This document shows, piece after piece, positions 47,197 to 56,800 of a stretch of DNA of 64,000 bases. Position 1 is the stretch's first letter, and each line of letters begins with the position of its first letter. The translations under genes were made by a program, and so were the position numbers. The stretch is taken from positions 90,860-154,859 of the forward strand of contig NZ_CABPTO010000007.1 of the NCBI RefSeq assembly GCF_902460355.1, read 5' to 3'. The notes beneath the pieces were generated by a model. The model saw nothing but the letters and a program-made list of their open reading frames with translations, was not told the origin of the DNA and searched no databases. Origin of the DNA: Streptococcus sp. Marseille-P6264. GTDB lineage: Bacteria > Bacillota > Bacilli > Lactobacillales > Streptococcaceae.

Positions 47197-47958
47197 ATGG
47201 AAAATTATCAATACATATCACTAAAAGACATTCGAACCAATCCTTATCAGCCTAGAAAGAGTTTTTCTAAAGAAAAAATAAATGAATTGGCAGCTTCTAT
47301 TAAAGAGAATGGAATTATCCAGCCCATTATTTTGAGAAAATCTTCCTTATTTGGTTACGAAATTTTAGCAGGTGAAAGACGATTCCGAGCTGCTAAGATT
47401 GCTGGCTTAGAAAACATTCCTGCCCTTATTAAAGACCTATCTGACGATGACATGATGAAGCAAGCCATCATCGAGAATTTGCAGAGAGAAGATCTCAATC
47501 CAATCGAAGAAGCGGAATCCTATCAGCATCTGATTGAGAAAGGATTGACCCATGAAGAAATTGCAAAAATTATGGGAAAATCTCGGCCTTACATCAGTAA
47601 TCTTGTCCGCTTGTTACAGCTACCAGCTTTTATGATGGACGCTGTCAAAGAGGAAATGATTTCGCAAGGGCACGCTCGTCTCCTCATTCCACTAAAAAAG
47701 GAAGAACAAGTCTTTTGGCTGGACAAAATCATTCAAGATAATTTATCCGTTCGTGCTCTTGAACTTTCATTACAAAAGACCAAAAAGTCAAAGACTAAGA
47801 AGAACAAAGAAATTTTTGCCCATTCAGAAGAAGAAAAACTGAAAAAAATCCTTGGTCTCAATGTCACTATTCAATTGAAGACTCCTTCAAAAGGAAAGAT
47901 CATTATTCCTTTTGAAAATGAGGAAGAGTACCAAAGAATTATAAACAGCCTGAAATAG
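47197..47958 (+). CDS. parB: Chromosome-partitioning protein ParB (Spo0J)
   Basis: A 253-residue ParB with the CTPase/box I region (ISLKDIRTNPYQPRKSFSKE), box II (GYEILAGERRFRAAKIAGL) and a central helix-turn-helix that binds parS (LTHEEIAKIMGKSRPYISNL). It loads on parS and spreads by CTP-driven sliding. There is no parA (soj) gene here, as in other streptococci. The start ATG 47197 matches homologues; GTG 47179 is an in-frame alternative close to AAAGG. Confidence 0.95.
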   Translation: MENYQYISLKDIRTNPYQPRKSFSKEKINELAASIKENGIIQPIILRKSSLFGYEILAGERRFRAAKIAGLENIPALIKDLSDDDMMKQAIIENLQREDLNPIEEAESYQHLIEKGLTHEEIAKIMGKSRPYISNLVRLLQLPAFMMDAVKEEMISQGHARLLIPLKKEEQVFWLDKIIQDNLSVRALELSLQKTKKSKTKKNKEIFAHSEEEKLKKILGLNVTIQLKTPSKGKIIIPFENEEEYQRIINSLK

Positions 47959-47976
47959 GGCTGTTATTTTCTTTTT
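47943..47976 (+). terminator. parB terminator
   Basis: AACAGCCTGAAATAGGGCTGTT overlaps the parB stop codon and is followed by TATTTTCTTTTTT. Confidence 0.65.
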
Positions 47977-48042
47977 TCAAACTAACAGACTTTTCCACCT
48001 TTAAAAGCGGCCTAAATTGTTGAAAAATAAGGATTTTACTTG

Positions 48043-48063
48043 TAATCCACAATCTGTGGATAA
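48043..48063. promoter_or_regulatory. Convergent DnaA-box pair 1 upstream of dnaA
   Basis: TAATCCACA-ATC-TGTGGATAA; the right-hand box is the exact consensus TTATCCACA in reverse. Spacer 3 nt. Confidence 0.8.
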
Positions 48064-48085
48064 GTCTTATGAACATTGTTAATTT

Positions 48086-48106
48086 TTCTCCACAAGTTGT
48101 GGAAAA
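48086..48106. promoter_or_regulatory. Convergent DnaA-box pair 2 upstream of dnaA
   Basis: TTCTCCACA-AGT-TGTGGAAAA, again with a 3-nt spacer. It probably also autoregulates dnaA, being about 65 bp before the start codon. Confidence 0.75.
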
Positions 48107-48170
48107 CTTGGTCATTTTATGTTAAAATGAGAGTCGATATAGAGAATAATTTTTTGAAAAGGAGGAGGCA

Positions 48171-49526
48171 ATGACCAAAGAGCAAGAATTTTGGCGAAGA
48201 ATTTTAGAACTTTCAGCTGCTCAACTAAAACAGACGACCTATGATTTTTTTGTTGCAGAAGCAAAATTGATAGCCATTGAAAATAATCAGGCCACTATCT
48301 TTCTTGATAGCCCAGTCAAACAGCTGTTTTGGGAGCAAAACTTGGTAGGCGTTATTCTTACAGCTGGCTTTGAAATTTTTAACGATCAAATCACAGCCAA
48401 ATACGTCTTTGAAGAAGCAGGACATGACCTTGTTTCCAAATATCAGCTGGAGGAACAGGCTGAAAAAACTCCATTTCGACCAACTTTACCTCCCATTGAT
48501 ACTGGATTAAAAGCTAAATATACCTTTGATAATTTTGTACAAGGGGATGGAAATATCTGGGCCAAAGCAGCAGCCTTGGCTGTGTCTGAAAATCTAGCGA
48601 CTACTTATAATCCCCTATTTATCTATGGTGGTCCAGGTCTAGGAAAAACCCACTTACTAAATGCTATCGGCAATCAAATTTTAGAAAATATTCCTGATGC
48701 GCGTGTAAAATATATTCCAGCGGAAACCTTTATCAATGACTTTCTGGAGCATCTAAGGCTCGGTGACATGGATAATTTCAAAAAAATCTATCGGAGCTTG
48801 GATTTGCTCTTGATTGATGATATCCAGTCTCTTGGCGGCAAAAAAGTCTCTACCCAGGAAGAATTCTTCAATACGTTTAACGCCCTGCATGGAGATAACA
48901 AGCAGATTGTGCTGACTAGCGACCGCAGTCCAGATCATCTTGATAATTTGGAAGAACGCTTGGTCACGCGCTTCAAATGGGGCCTTACTCAAAATATTAC
49001 ACCACCCGATTTTGAAACGCGGATTGCCATCCTCCGAAACAAAATCGAAAATCTGGACTATATTTTCCCTAATGATACATTGGAGTACCTCGCCGGACAA
49101 TTTGACTCGAATGTCCGTGACCTAGAAGGGGCCCTCAATGATATTACGCTCATTGCAAGAGTCCGCAATCTCAAGGAAATTACGATTGACATTGCTGCTG
49201 AAGCTATTCGAGCTCGCAAGCAGGACTCTAGTCAAGTAACAGTCATTCCGATTGAAAAAATCCAGTCTGAAGTCGGCAATTTCTATGGCGTCAGTGTCAA
49301 GGAAATGAAGGGAAGTCGTCGCGTCCAAAATATCGTTTTGGCTCGACAAGTGGCCATGTATCTAGCCCGCGAACTAACAGACAATAGCCTACCAAAAATC
49401 GGGCGAGAATTTGGCGGCAAAGACCATACAACAGTCATTCACGCGCATGGAAAAATCAAAAATCGACTTGAAACTGACGATAGCCTGCGACTTGAAATCG
49501 AAAATATCAAAAACAAGATAAAATAA
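48171..49526 (+). CDS. dnaA: Chromosomal replication initiator protein DnaA
   Basis: A 451-residue AAA+ initiator. Domain I is N-terminal ([20 protein letters not shown]), Walker [17 protein letters not shown] and Walker B LLLIDDIQ lie in the central AAA+ domain, and the DNA-binding domain IV ends with the box-recognition segment [19 protein letters not shown]. It opens oriC and recruits DnaB. AAAAGGAGGAGG precedes ATG 48171. Confidence 0.98.
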   Translation: MTKEQEFWRRILELSAAQLKQTTYDFFVAEAKLIAIENNQATIFLDSPVKQLFWEQNLVGVILTAGFEIFNDQITAKYVFEEAGHDLVSKYQLEEQAEKTPFRPTLPPIDTGLKAKYTFDNFVQGDGNIWAKAAALAVSENLATTYNPLFIYGGPGLGKTHLLNAIGNQILENIPDARVKYIPAETFINDFLEHLRLGDMDNFKKIYRSLDLLLIDDIQSLGGKKVSTQEEFFNTFNALHGDNKQIVLTSDRSPDHLDNLEERLVTRFKWGLTQNITPPDFETRIAILRNKIENLDYIFPNDTLEYLAGQFDSNVRDLEGALNDITLIARVRNLKEITIDIAAEAIRARKQDSSQVTVIPIEKIQSEVGNFYGVSVKEMKGSRRVQNIVLARQVAMYLARELTDNSLPKIGREFGGKDHTTVIHAHGKIKNRLETDDSLRLEIENIKNKIK

Positions 49527-49558
49527 GGGTGTGAAAAAGATTGAGCTAATCTGAAGTT

Positions 49559-49633
49559 TTTTCCACAGGTTGTGAACAAGTCTTAAAACTTGATTTTAGA
49601 TACTTTGCTCCATTTTTCCACAGCTTCCACAAG
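49559..49633. promoter_or_regulatory. oriC: DnaA-box cluster of oriC between dnaA and dnaN
   Basis: TTTTCCACA (49559) and TGTGAACAA (49571) form a convergent pair with 3-nt spacer; TTTTCCACA at 49614 and TTCCACAAG at 49625 follow. This cluster flanks the unwinding element at 49636. Confidence 0.8.
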
Positions 49634-49635
49634 AA

Positions 49636-49650
49636 CTACTATTACTATTA
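49636..49650 (-). other. oriC: DnaA-trio element (origin unwinding)
   Basis: Reverse strand reads TAA-TAG-TAA-TAG-TAG, five contiguous DnaA-trios, followed at once by TTCTTGTGGAA, a DnaA box. This is the basal unwinding arrangement described for bacterial origins. An AT-rich stretch continues to dnaN. Confidence 0.7.
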
Positions 49651-49683
49651 ACTTAATAATCATAAATAATAAAAGGAGTCCCT

Positions 49684-50820
49684 ATGATTCACTTCTCTAT
49701 TAATAAAAATTTATTTCTACAAGCTTTGAATACAACTAAAAGAGCTATTAGTACAAAAAACGCTATTCCAATTTTATCAACTGTTAAAATTGATGTGACA
49801 AAAGAAGGTATTACCTTGATTGGTTCAAATGGTCAAATTTCCATTGAAAACTTCATTTCAGTGCAAAATGAGAATGCCGGGCTCTTGATTACTTCACCAG
49901 GTTCTATCCTCCTCGAAGCAAATTTCTTTATCAATGTCATTTCTAGCTTGCCAGATATCGTACTTGATTTTAAAGAGATTGAACAAAAACAAATCGTCCT
50001 CACCAGCGGCAAGTCAGAAATTACGCTAAAAGGAAAAGATGCTGATCAATATCCACGTATCCAAGAAGTCTCTACCAGCAATCCTTTGGTTTTAGAAACA
50101 AAAGTCCTCAAAAACATCATCAATGAAACAGCTTTTGCTGCCAGCACGCAAGAAAGTCGTCCTATTTTGACGGGGGTTCATTTTGTCTTGACAGATAACC
50201 AATACCTCAAAACAGTTGCGACAGACTCTCACCGGATGAGCCAAAAGAAAATTACTTTGGACAAGAAAGGTGACGACTTTGATGTGGTGATTCCTAGCCG
50301 TTCTCTGCGTGAATTTACAGCTGTTTTCACAGACGAAATTGAAACAGTAGAGGTTTTCTTTGCCAATAATCAACTTCTCTTTAGAAGTGAAAATATCAGC
50401 TTCTATACACGCCTGTTGGAAGGAAACTATCCTGACACAGATCGCTTGATTCCGACAGAATTTTCAAGCGTTGTGACCTTTAATACCAATAATTTACGTC
50501 ATGCCATGGAACGGTCGCGTCTTCTGTCTAATGCGACCCAAAATGGAACAGTAAAATTGGAAATTGTGAAGGGCATTGTCAGCGCTCATGTCCATTCACC
50601 AGAAGTTGGACGCGTGAATGAAGAAATTGATACAGAAAGTGTGTCAGGAGAAGATTTGACCATCAGCTTTAATCCTACCTATCTGATCGAAGCGCTAAAG
50701 GCAGTCGACAGCGAGAAGGTGACCATCAGCTTTATTTCGGCTGTTCGGCCTTTCACCTTGGTTCCAAGTGAAGATGCTGAAAACTTTATCCAGCTGATCA
50801 CGCCAGTCCGTACCAATTAG
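49684..50820 (+). CDS. dnaN: DNA polymerase III sliding clamp, beta subunit
   Basis: A 378-residue clamp made of three repeated domains: MIHFSINKNLFLQALNTTKR at the start, TGVHFVLTDNQYLKTVATDS in the middle, and the C-terminal VTISFISAVRPFTLVPSEDA with the conserved ring-closing end LITPVRTN. It tethers DNA polymerase III. AAAAGGAG precedes ATG 49684. A terminator follows. Confidence 0.98.
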   Translation: MIHFSINKNLFLQALNTTKRAISTKNAIPILSTVKIDVTKEGITLIGSNGQISIENFISVQNENAGLLITSPGSILLEANFFINVISSLPDIVLDFKEIEQKQIVLTSGKSEITLKGKDADQYPRIQEVSTSNPLVLETKVLKNIINETAFAASTQESRPILTGVHFVLTDNQYLKTVATDSHRMSQKKITLDKKGDDFDVVIPSRSLREFTAVFTDEIETVEVFFANNQLLFRSENISFYTRLLEGNYPDTDRLIPTEFSSVVTFNTNNLRHAMERSRLLSNATQNGTVKLEIVKGIVSAHVHSPEVGRVNEEIDTESVSGEDLTISFNPTYLIEALKAVDSEKVTISFISAVRPFTLVPSEDAENFIQLITPVRTN

Positions 50821-50832
50821 AAGATAAGATTT

Positions 50833-50870
50833 AAGACAAGGTTGACTCGTTCCGCCTTGTCTTATTTTTA
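50833..50870 (+). terminator. dnaN terminator
   Basis: AAGACAAGG pairs with CCTTGTCTT and is followed by ATTTTTA, about 12 bp after the stop codon. Confidence 0.8.
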
Positions 50871-50982
50871 TAATTTGCATGCCAGCTGATTCTAAACTTG
50901 TGGTATAATACAGCTAGGGTTGAGAAAAGCGTCAATCTGTATTTTTTAGAGAATAAAAAATAGATTGTCAAAAGGAGAGAAG

Positions 50983-51177
50983 ATGTACGAACTTGGAACT
51001 TTTGTAGAAATGAAAAAGCCCCATGCCTGTACCATTAAGTCAACGGGCAAGAAGGCCAATCGTTGGGAAGTCATCCGCATGGGAGCAGATATCAAGATTC
51101 GCTGCAGCAACTGCGAACACGTTGTCATGATGAGCAGATATGATTTTGAAAGAAAAATGAAGAAGGTCATTGAATAG
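50983..51177 (+). CDS. DUF951 domain-containing small protein
   Basis: A 64-residue basic protein of DUF951: YELGTFVEMKKPHACTIKST, WEVIRMGADIKIRCSNCEHV, ending RYDFERKMKKVIE. Cysteines at C20 and in CSNCEH could bind a metal. It commonly sits between dnaN and ychF in Firmicutes. Function unknown. AAAGGAGAGA precedes ATG 50983. Confidence 0.88.
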   Translation: MYELGTFVEMKKPHACTIKSTGKKANRWEVIRMGADIKIRCSNCEHVVMMSRYDFERKMKKVIE

Positions 51178-51230
51178 TCCATATTTTAGACTTAGCTTGA
51201 TTTTGAATGATTTACCTTATCAACAAAGAA

Positions 51231-51405
51231 CGAGATTGGGACAGAAATCGGTAATTCGTTAGAATTTGATTTCGTCGTCCCACCTCCGCACAGTTGAGTA
51301 GGGCTGTAGAAGCTGATGAAATCAGCCTAGTAGAGCCCACTCAACCACTGCGTCTTGCTCGACAATCCAAAGACAATTGAGAGGCTGGGACTTTTGTCCC
51401 AGCCT
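51231..51405 (-). repeat. Structured intergenic repeat, copy B (~175 bp)
   Basis: Inverted with respect to copy A (11846-12020) and nearly identical to it across the whole length. The central stem GTTGAGTAGGGCTGTAG / TAGTAGAGCCCACTCAAC and the end hairpin GGCTGGGAC...GTCCCAGCC are fully paired here. It lies between the DUF951 and DUF1307 genes; its end hairpin followed by GTTTTT may terminate transcripts. Confidence 0.82.
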
Positions 51406-51418
51406 CGTTTTTCTGCTT

Positions 51419-51913
51419 TTATTTAAGTTCTTCAAATTTGCCATCTTTGACTTCTTTATAACCAGAAGCTTCAAGAGATTTTACCGTTTCTTTATAACTG
51501 ATATAATTAGCTTTTTGGTCTCCATCTGTTTGAATAAGCTGCTTGCTTTTCAGTTCTGAGATATCTGCCTTGCTAAAATCCATCGTCATCTTTTGCGTCA
51601 AATGATCGTCTTTATACTCGATTTTATTAGTAAGTCCTTTAGTGTTTTCCAGAGTTTTCATGTAGCCCCCAATTTGCTCTTTGGCTGTATCTTTTGTCAA
51701 TCCGATAGGCTCATAATAGAAAACATTGCTGGTTTCATTTTTCAGCAAGTCATCTCCCTTATACTCAAGAGTGATCCGGCTGTCTTGCTTGGTCTTTTGG
51801 TCAATCAACTGAAAATAGGATTTTTTAGGACTGCTACTGCAGGCAGCTAAAAAAAGTAAAGTAAACATGGTCAAGAAAGAAAGAACAAAAGTTTTAATTG
51901 TCATTTTTTTCAT
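51419..51913 (-). CDS. DUF1307 family lipoprotein (YehR-like)
   Basis: A 164-residue lipoprotein: lipobox FLAAC (Cys25), then SSSPKKSYFQL and a beta-rich domain (QDSRITLEYKGDDLLKNETS, VFYYEPIGLTKDTAK, KDDHLTQKMTMDFSKADISE, YISYKETVKSLEASGYKEV). This matches the DUF1307/YehR family, function unknown. AAAGGAG precedes ATG 51913. It is transcribed away from ychF, and its 3' side borders the repeat. Confidence 0.82.
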   Translation of the reverse strand: MKKMTIKTFVLSFLTMFTLLFLAACSSSPKKSYFQLIDQKTKQDSRITLEYKGDDLLKNETSNVFYYEPIGLTKDTAKEQIGGYMKTLENTKGLTNKIEYKDDHLTQKMTMDFSKADISELKSKQLIQTDGDQKANYISYKETVKSLEASGYKEVKDGKFEELK

Positions 51914-52078
51914 GGTTAACTCCTTTTATCAAAATATTAACTATATTATATCATTTTTTGAAGAAATATTTTCTATTTCTATCCCGAAAGCAGGAAATTT
52001 TTCATTCAAATCCACTGTTTAGGATAAGGATTTATGGTATAATGGTTTGGATTGAAAAGATGAATGGAGAAGATACGA

Positions 52079-53194
52079 ATGGCTTTAACAGCAGGGATTG
52101 TTGGCCTGCCTAATGTGGGCAAGTCAACTTTATTTAATGCAATTACAAAAGCAGGGGCAGAAGCTGCCAACTACCCTTTTGCGACCATTGATCCAAATGT
52201 CGGTCGGGTAGAGGTGCCAGATGCTCGTTTGGACAAATTAACAGAATTGATTAAACCTCAAAAGAAGGTTCCAACTACATTTGAGTTTACAGATATTGCA
52301 GGTATTGTAAAGGGAGCTTCGAAAGGTGAAGGGCTGGGAAATAAATTCTTGGCCAATATCCGCGAAGTGGATGCTATTGTCCATGTAGTCCGTGCCTTTG
52401 ATGATGAAAATGTCATGCGGGAACAGGGCCGTGAGTCTGACTTCGTCGACCCTATGGCTGATATTGAGACCATCAACCTGGAGCTCATTTTGGCCGATCT
52501 GGAAAGCATCAACAAACGCTATGCGCGTGTTGAGAAGATGGCTCGAACTCAGAAGGACAAGGACTCAGTAGCAGAATTTAATGTTCTACAAAAGATCAAG
52601 CCAGTTCTGGAAGACGGTCTGTCAGCTCGAACAGTTGAGTTTACAGAAGAAGAGCAAAAAATCGTCAAAGGTCTCTTTCTCTTAACGACTAAGCCAGTGC
52701 TTTATGTGGCCAATGTCAGTGAAGATGAGGTGGCTGATCCAGATAATATTGACTATGTGAAGCAGATTCGTGAATTTGCGGCTACAGAAAATGCTGAAGT
52801 TGTTGTCATTTCAGCGCGTGCAGAGGAAGAAATTTCTGAACTAGATGATGAAGACAAGGCAGAATTTCTGGAAGCTATCGGCTTGACAGAGTCAGGTGTA
52901 GACAAATTGACACGTGCAGCCTATCATCTATTGGGACTTGGAACCTACTTTACTGCTGGTGAAAAGGAAGTCCGGGCTTGGACCTTCAAGCGTGGTATGA
53001 AAGCTCCTCAAGCAGCTGGCATCATTCACTCAGACTTTGAGAAAGGTTTCATCCGTGCAGTGACGATGTCTTATGATGATTTGGTAAAATATGGATCTGA
53101 AAAGGCTGTAAAAGAAGCTGGACGTTTGCGTGAAGAAGGAAAAGAATATATCGTTCAAGATGGCGATATTATGGAATTCCGCTTTAATGTGTAA
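52079..53194 (+). CDS. ychF: Redox-regulated ATPase YchF
   Basis: A 371-residue Obg-family P-loop NTPase: G1 GLPNVGKSTLFN (residues ~8-19), a TGS domain at the C-terminus (~residues 285-368), and the coiled-coil in the middle (ERYARVEKMARTQ-type helix). YchF prefers ATP over GTP and is ribosome-associated. ATG 52079 follows GGAGA at 52066-52070; an in-frame start at 52064 would add only five residues. Confidence 0.96.
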   Translation: MALTAGIVGLPNVGKSTLFNAITKAGAEAANYPFATIDPNVGRVEVPDARLDKLTELIKPQKKVPTTFEFTDIAGIVKGASKGEGLGNKFLANIREVDAIVHVVRAFDDENVMREQGRESDFVDPMADIETINLELILADLESINKRYARVEKMARTQKDKDSVAEFNVLQKIKPVLEDGLSARTVEFTEEEQKIVKGLFLLTTKPVLYVANVSEDEVADPDNIDYVKQIREFAATENAEVVVISARAEEEISELDDEDKAEFLEAIGLTESGVDKLTRAAYHLLGLGTYFTAGEKEVRAWTFKRGMKAPQAAGIIHSDFEKGFIRAVTMSYDDLVKYGSEKAVKEAGRLREEGKEYIVQDGDIMEFRFNV

Positions 53195-53266
53195 ATCAAG
53201 TGTAAATTTAAAATACCTAGGTTGGAAAGAAATTTCCAGCCCTTTTGGCTTTTATAAAGGAGTAAA

Positions 53267-53836
53267 ATGACAAAATTAATTGTTGGATTGGGGAATCCAG
53301 GAGATAAGTATTTCGAAACAAAACATAATGTTGGTTTTATGTTAGTTGACAAGATGTGTAAAGAATTAAATCTAAAGTTTACAGCAGATAAGATTTTTCA
53401 AGCGGAAATTGCTTCAACTTTCTTAAATAGAGAAAAAGTATATTTTGTAAAACCGACTACTTTTATGAATGAAAGTGGAAAAGCAGTCCACGCCTTACTC
53501 ACTTACTACGGCTTGGATATAGATGACCTACTCGTTATCTATGATGATCTAGATATGGAAGTTGGAAAAATTCGTCTTCGTACCAAGGGTTCGGCTGGCG
53601 GGCACAATGGTATTAAGTCCATCATTAAACATATTGGAACACAGGAATTCAAGCGAGTGAAAATTGGCATTGGAAGACCTAAAAATAATATGTCAGTTAT
53701 TCATCATGTTTTAGGCAAATTTGATGAGGAAGACTATATTAGTATTTTAAATACATTAGAGAAAGTTGACAGTGCTGTAAATTATTATTTACAAACTGGG
53801 AATTTTGAGCAAACAATGCAACAATACAATGGATAA
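53267..53836 (+). CDS. pth: Peptidyl-tRNA hydrolase
   Basis: A 189-residue enzyme that recycles peptidyl-tRNA dropped from ribosomes. Catalytic His is in [12 protein letters not shown], with Asn in TFMNESGKA and [18 protein letters not shown] downstream. AAAGGAG precedes ATG 53267. mfd begins at or just after its stop codon. Confidence 0.97.
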   Translation: MTKLIVGLGNPGDKYFETKHNVGFMLVDKMCKELNLKFTADKIFQAEIASTFLNREKVYFVKPTTFMNESGKAVHALLTYYGLDIDDLLVIYDDLDMEVGKIRLRTKGSAGGHNGIKSIIKHIGTQEFKRVKIGIGRPKNNMSVIHHVLGKFDEEDYISILNTLEKVDSAVNYYLQTGNFEQTMQQYNG

Positions 53837-53840
53837 GACA

Positions 53841-56800
53841 ATGACACTACTTGATCTATTTGGTCGAAACAAACAAATTATAGACTGGAAGAAACAGTTA
53901 CAAAAGAAGACTCGGCAGTTAGTGATGGGACTTTCAGCTTCAACAAAAGCTTTGGCGATTGCTAGTAGCTTAGAAGAGCAGGAGAAAATCCTAGTTATCA
54001 CTTCGAGTCAAAACGAAGCAGAGCGTCTAGCTAGTGATTTGATTTCATTATTGGGAGAAGAAGAGGTTTATACTTTCTTGGCAGATGATACACCTTTGGC
54101 TGAGTTTGTTTTTTCATCTCAAGAAAAAATCTTTGCCCGGTTAGAGGCCATGAATTTTTTATCAGACAAAGAGAAAAATGGGATTTTGATCATAAACGTC
54201 GCAGCCAGTCGCTTATTATTGCCCCAGCCTGATATTTTTAAAAAATCTGAGCTTATCCTTTCTGTTAGTAAAGAATATAACCTTGACAAGCTAGTAAAGT
54301 CTTTGTCAAGGAACGGTTATAAAAAAGTTTCGCAAGTTCTCAGCCAAGGAGAATACAGTCTGAGAGGGGATATTCTGGATATTTTTGAACGCTCGGCTCA
54401 ATATCCTTATCGGATAGAATTTTTTGGTGATGAGATTGATGGCATAAGGATTTTCAATCCTGAAAATCAGCTTTCTCTTGAAAATGTGGAAGAGATTTTG
54501 ATAGAGCCTGTCACAGACCTTCTATTTACAGAAGAAGATTATGCAAGAGGACAGAAAAATCTAGAAACAGCTCTTTCTACGGTTATCGATCCGTCTTTGA
54601 AATCCTATTTAGAAGAAGTATTGAGTTCTGCTAGAGAGCAATTTCATCATGCAGATATCCGCAAATTTCTTTCTTTATTCTATCAGAAAGAATGGACTAT
54701 TTTAGACTATTTGCCAAGGCATACTCCTATATTTTTTGATGATTTTCAAAAGATAATGGACAAGCATGCCCAGTTTGAATTAGAAGTTGCCAATATCTTG
54801 ACAGATGATTTACAAAATAGTAAAGCACTGTCAAATCAACAATACTTTGCAAATAATTATCAGGACTATCGTAAATATAAACCTGCTACATTTTTTTCTA
54901 ATTTCCATAAAGGCTTAGGAAATCTAAAATTTGATGCACTTTATCAATTCAATCAATATCCAATGCAGGAATTTTTTAGCCAGTTTCCTCTCTTAAAAGA
55001 AGAAATCAATCGCTTTAGGAAATCGGATTATACGGTCGTCTTGCAGGCAAATTCAGCCTCGAGTTTACAAAATTTACACAAAAATTTACAGGATTATGAG
55101 ATTCATTTAGATTACATCAAGGAAAAAGACATCCATGAAAAAGCTGTCCAGCTCATAGAAGGAAATCTAGTTCAAGGATTTAATTTCGTTGATGAAAAAA
55201 TCGTTTTGATTACTGAACATGAGATGATTCAGAAAAAAATCAAACGTAGGATTCGTCGTCAAAATATTTCTAATGCTGAAAGGTTGAAAGACTATAATGA
55301 GCTGGAAAAAGGCGACTATGTGGTTCATAATATCCATGGTATTGGTCGCTATTTAGGAATTGAAACGATTGAAGTTTCAGGAATTCATCGAGATTATTTG
55401 ACGATTCAGTATCAAAATGCAGACCGTATCTCCATTCCGGTGGATCAAATCAACCTTCTGTCTAAATATGTAGCTAGCGATGGGAAAGCACCTAAAATTA
55501 ACAAGTTAAATGATGGGCGTTTCCAAAAAACGAAGCAAAAAGTACAACACCAGGTTGAAGACATTGCCGATGACCTTATTAAATTATATGCAGAGCGTAG
55601 TCAATTAAAAGGTTTCCAATTTTCTAGTGATGACCAACATCAAGTAGAGTTTGACAATGCCTTTCCGTATGTGGAAACAGATGACCAACTCAGAAGTATC
55701 CAGGAAATCAAGAAAGATATGGAGAGTGACCGTCCTATGGACCGACTCTTGGTTGGAGATGTTGGTTTTGGGAAGACCGAGGTGGCTATGCGGGCTGCTT
55801 TTAAGGCTGTCAACAATCATAAACAGGTTGCTATCTTGGTTCCGACCACTGTTTTAGCTCAGCAACACTACACAAACTTTAAAGAACGTTTCAACGATTT
55901 TGCCGTGAATGTCGATGTTCTCAGTCGTTTTAGAAGTAAAGGGGAGCAAAAAGAGACTCTGGAAAAATTGGAAAAAGGGCAGATTGATATTATTATCGGT
56001 ACCCATCGTCTTCTATCAGCAGATGTGACATTTTCCGATTTGGGACTACTGGTGATAGATGAAGAGCAACGCTTCGGTGTCAAGCATAAGGAAAAGTTAA
56101 AGGAACTAAAAAAGAAGGTTGATGTTCTGACCTTGACGGCCACCCCTATTCCACGAACCCTTCATATGTCAATGCTGGGAATTCGAGATTTATCGGTCAT
56201 TGAAACACCACCGACAAATCGTTATCCAGTCCAAACTTATGTTTTAGAGAATAATAGGACGGTTATTCGGGATGCGGTCTTACGTGAAATAGACCGAGGC
56301 GGACAGGTTTACTACCTTTACAACAAAGTTGACACCATTGAGCAAAAAGTTTCTGAATTAAAAGAGTTGATTCCAGAGGCTTCAATTGGTTACGTGCATG
56401 GACAGATGACTGAGGTTCGTTTAGAAAATACCTTATTAGACTTTGTTAATGGCGAATACGATATTTTAGTTACAACAACGATTATTGAAACAGGTGTCGA
56501 TATTCCAAATGCAAATACTCTCTTTATCGAAAATGCTGACCACATGGGGCTGTCAACCTTGTATCAACTTCGTGGTCGGGTTGGCCGCAGCAATCGAATT
56601 GCCTATGCCTATCTTATGTATCGTCCAGATAAGACTCTAACTGAAGTTTCAGAAAAAAGACTAGAAGCTATTAAAGGATTTACCGAGTTGGGATCTGGAT
56701 TTAAGATTGCCATGAGGGATTTGTCTATCCGAGGAGCGGGAAACATTTTAGGAAGTTCACAGTCTGGTTTCATTGATTCTGTAGGATTTGAAATGTATTC

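Noticed and set aside
52073..52080. TACGAATG near ychF as a possible ComX cin box (TACGAATA)
   Set aside because: One mismatch, overlaps the ychF start codon, and no promoter spacing is visible; no late competence gene is located here.
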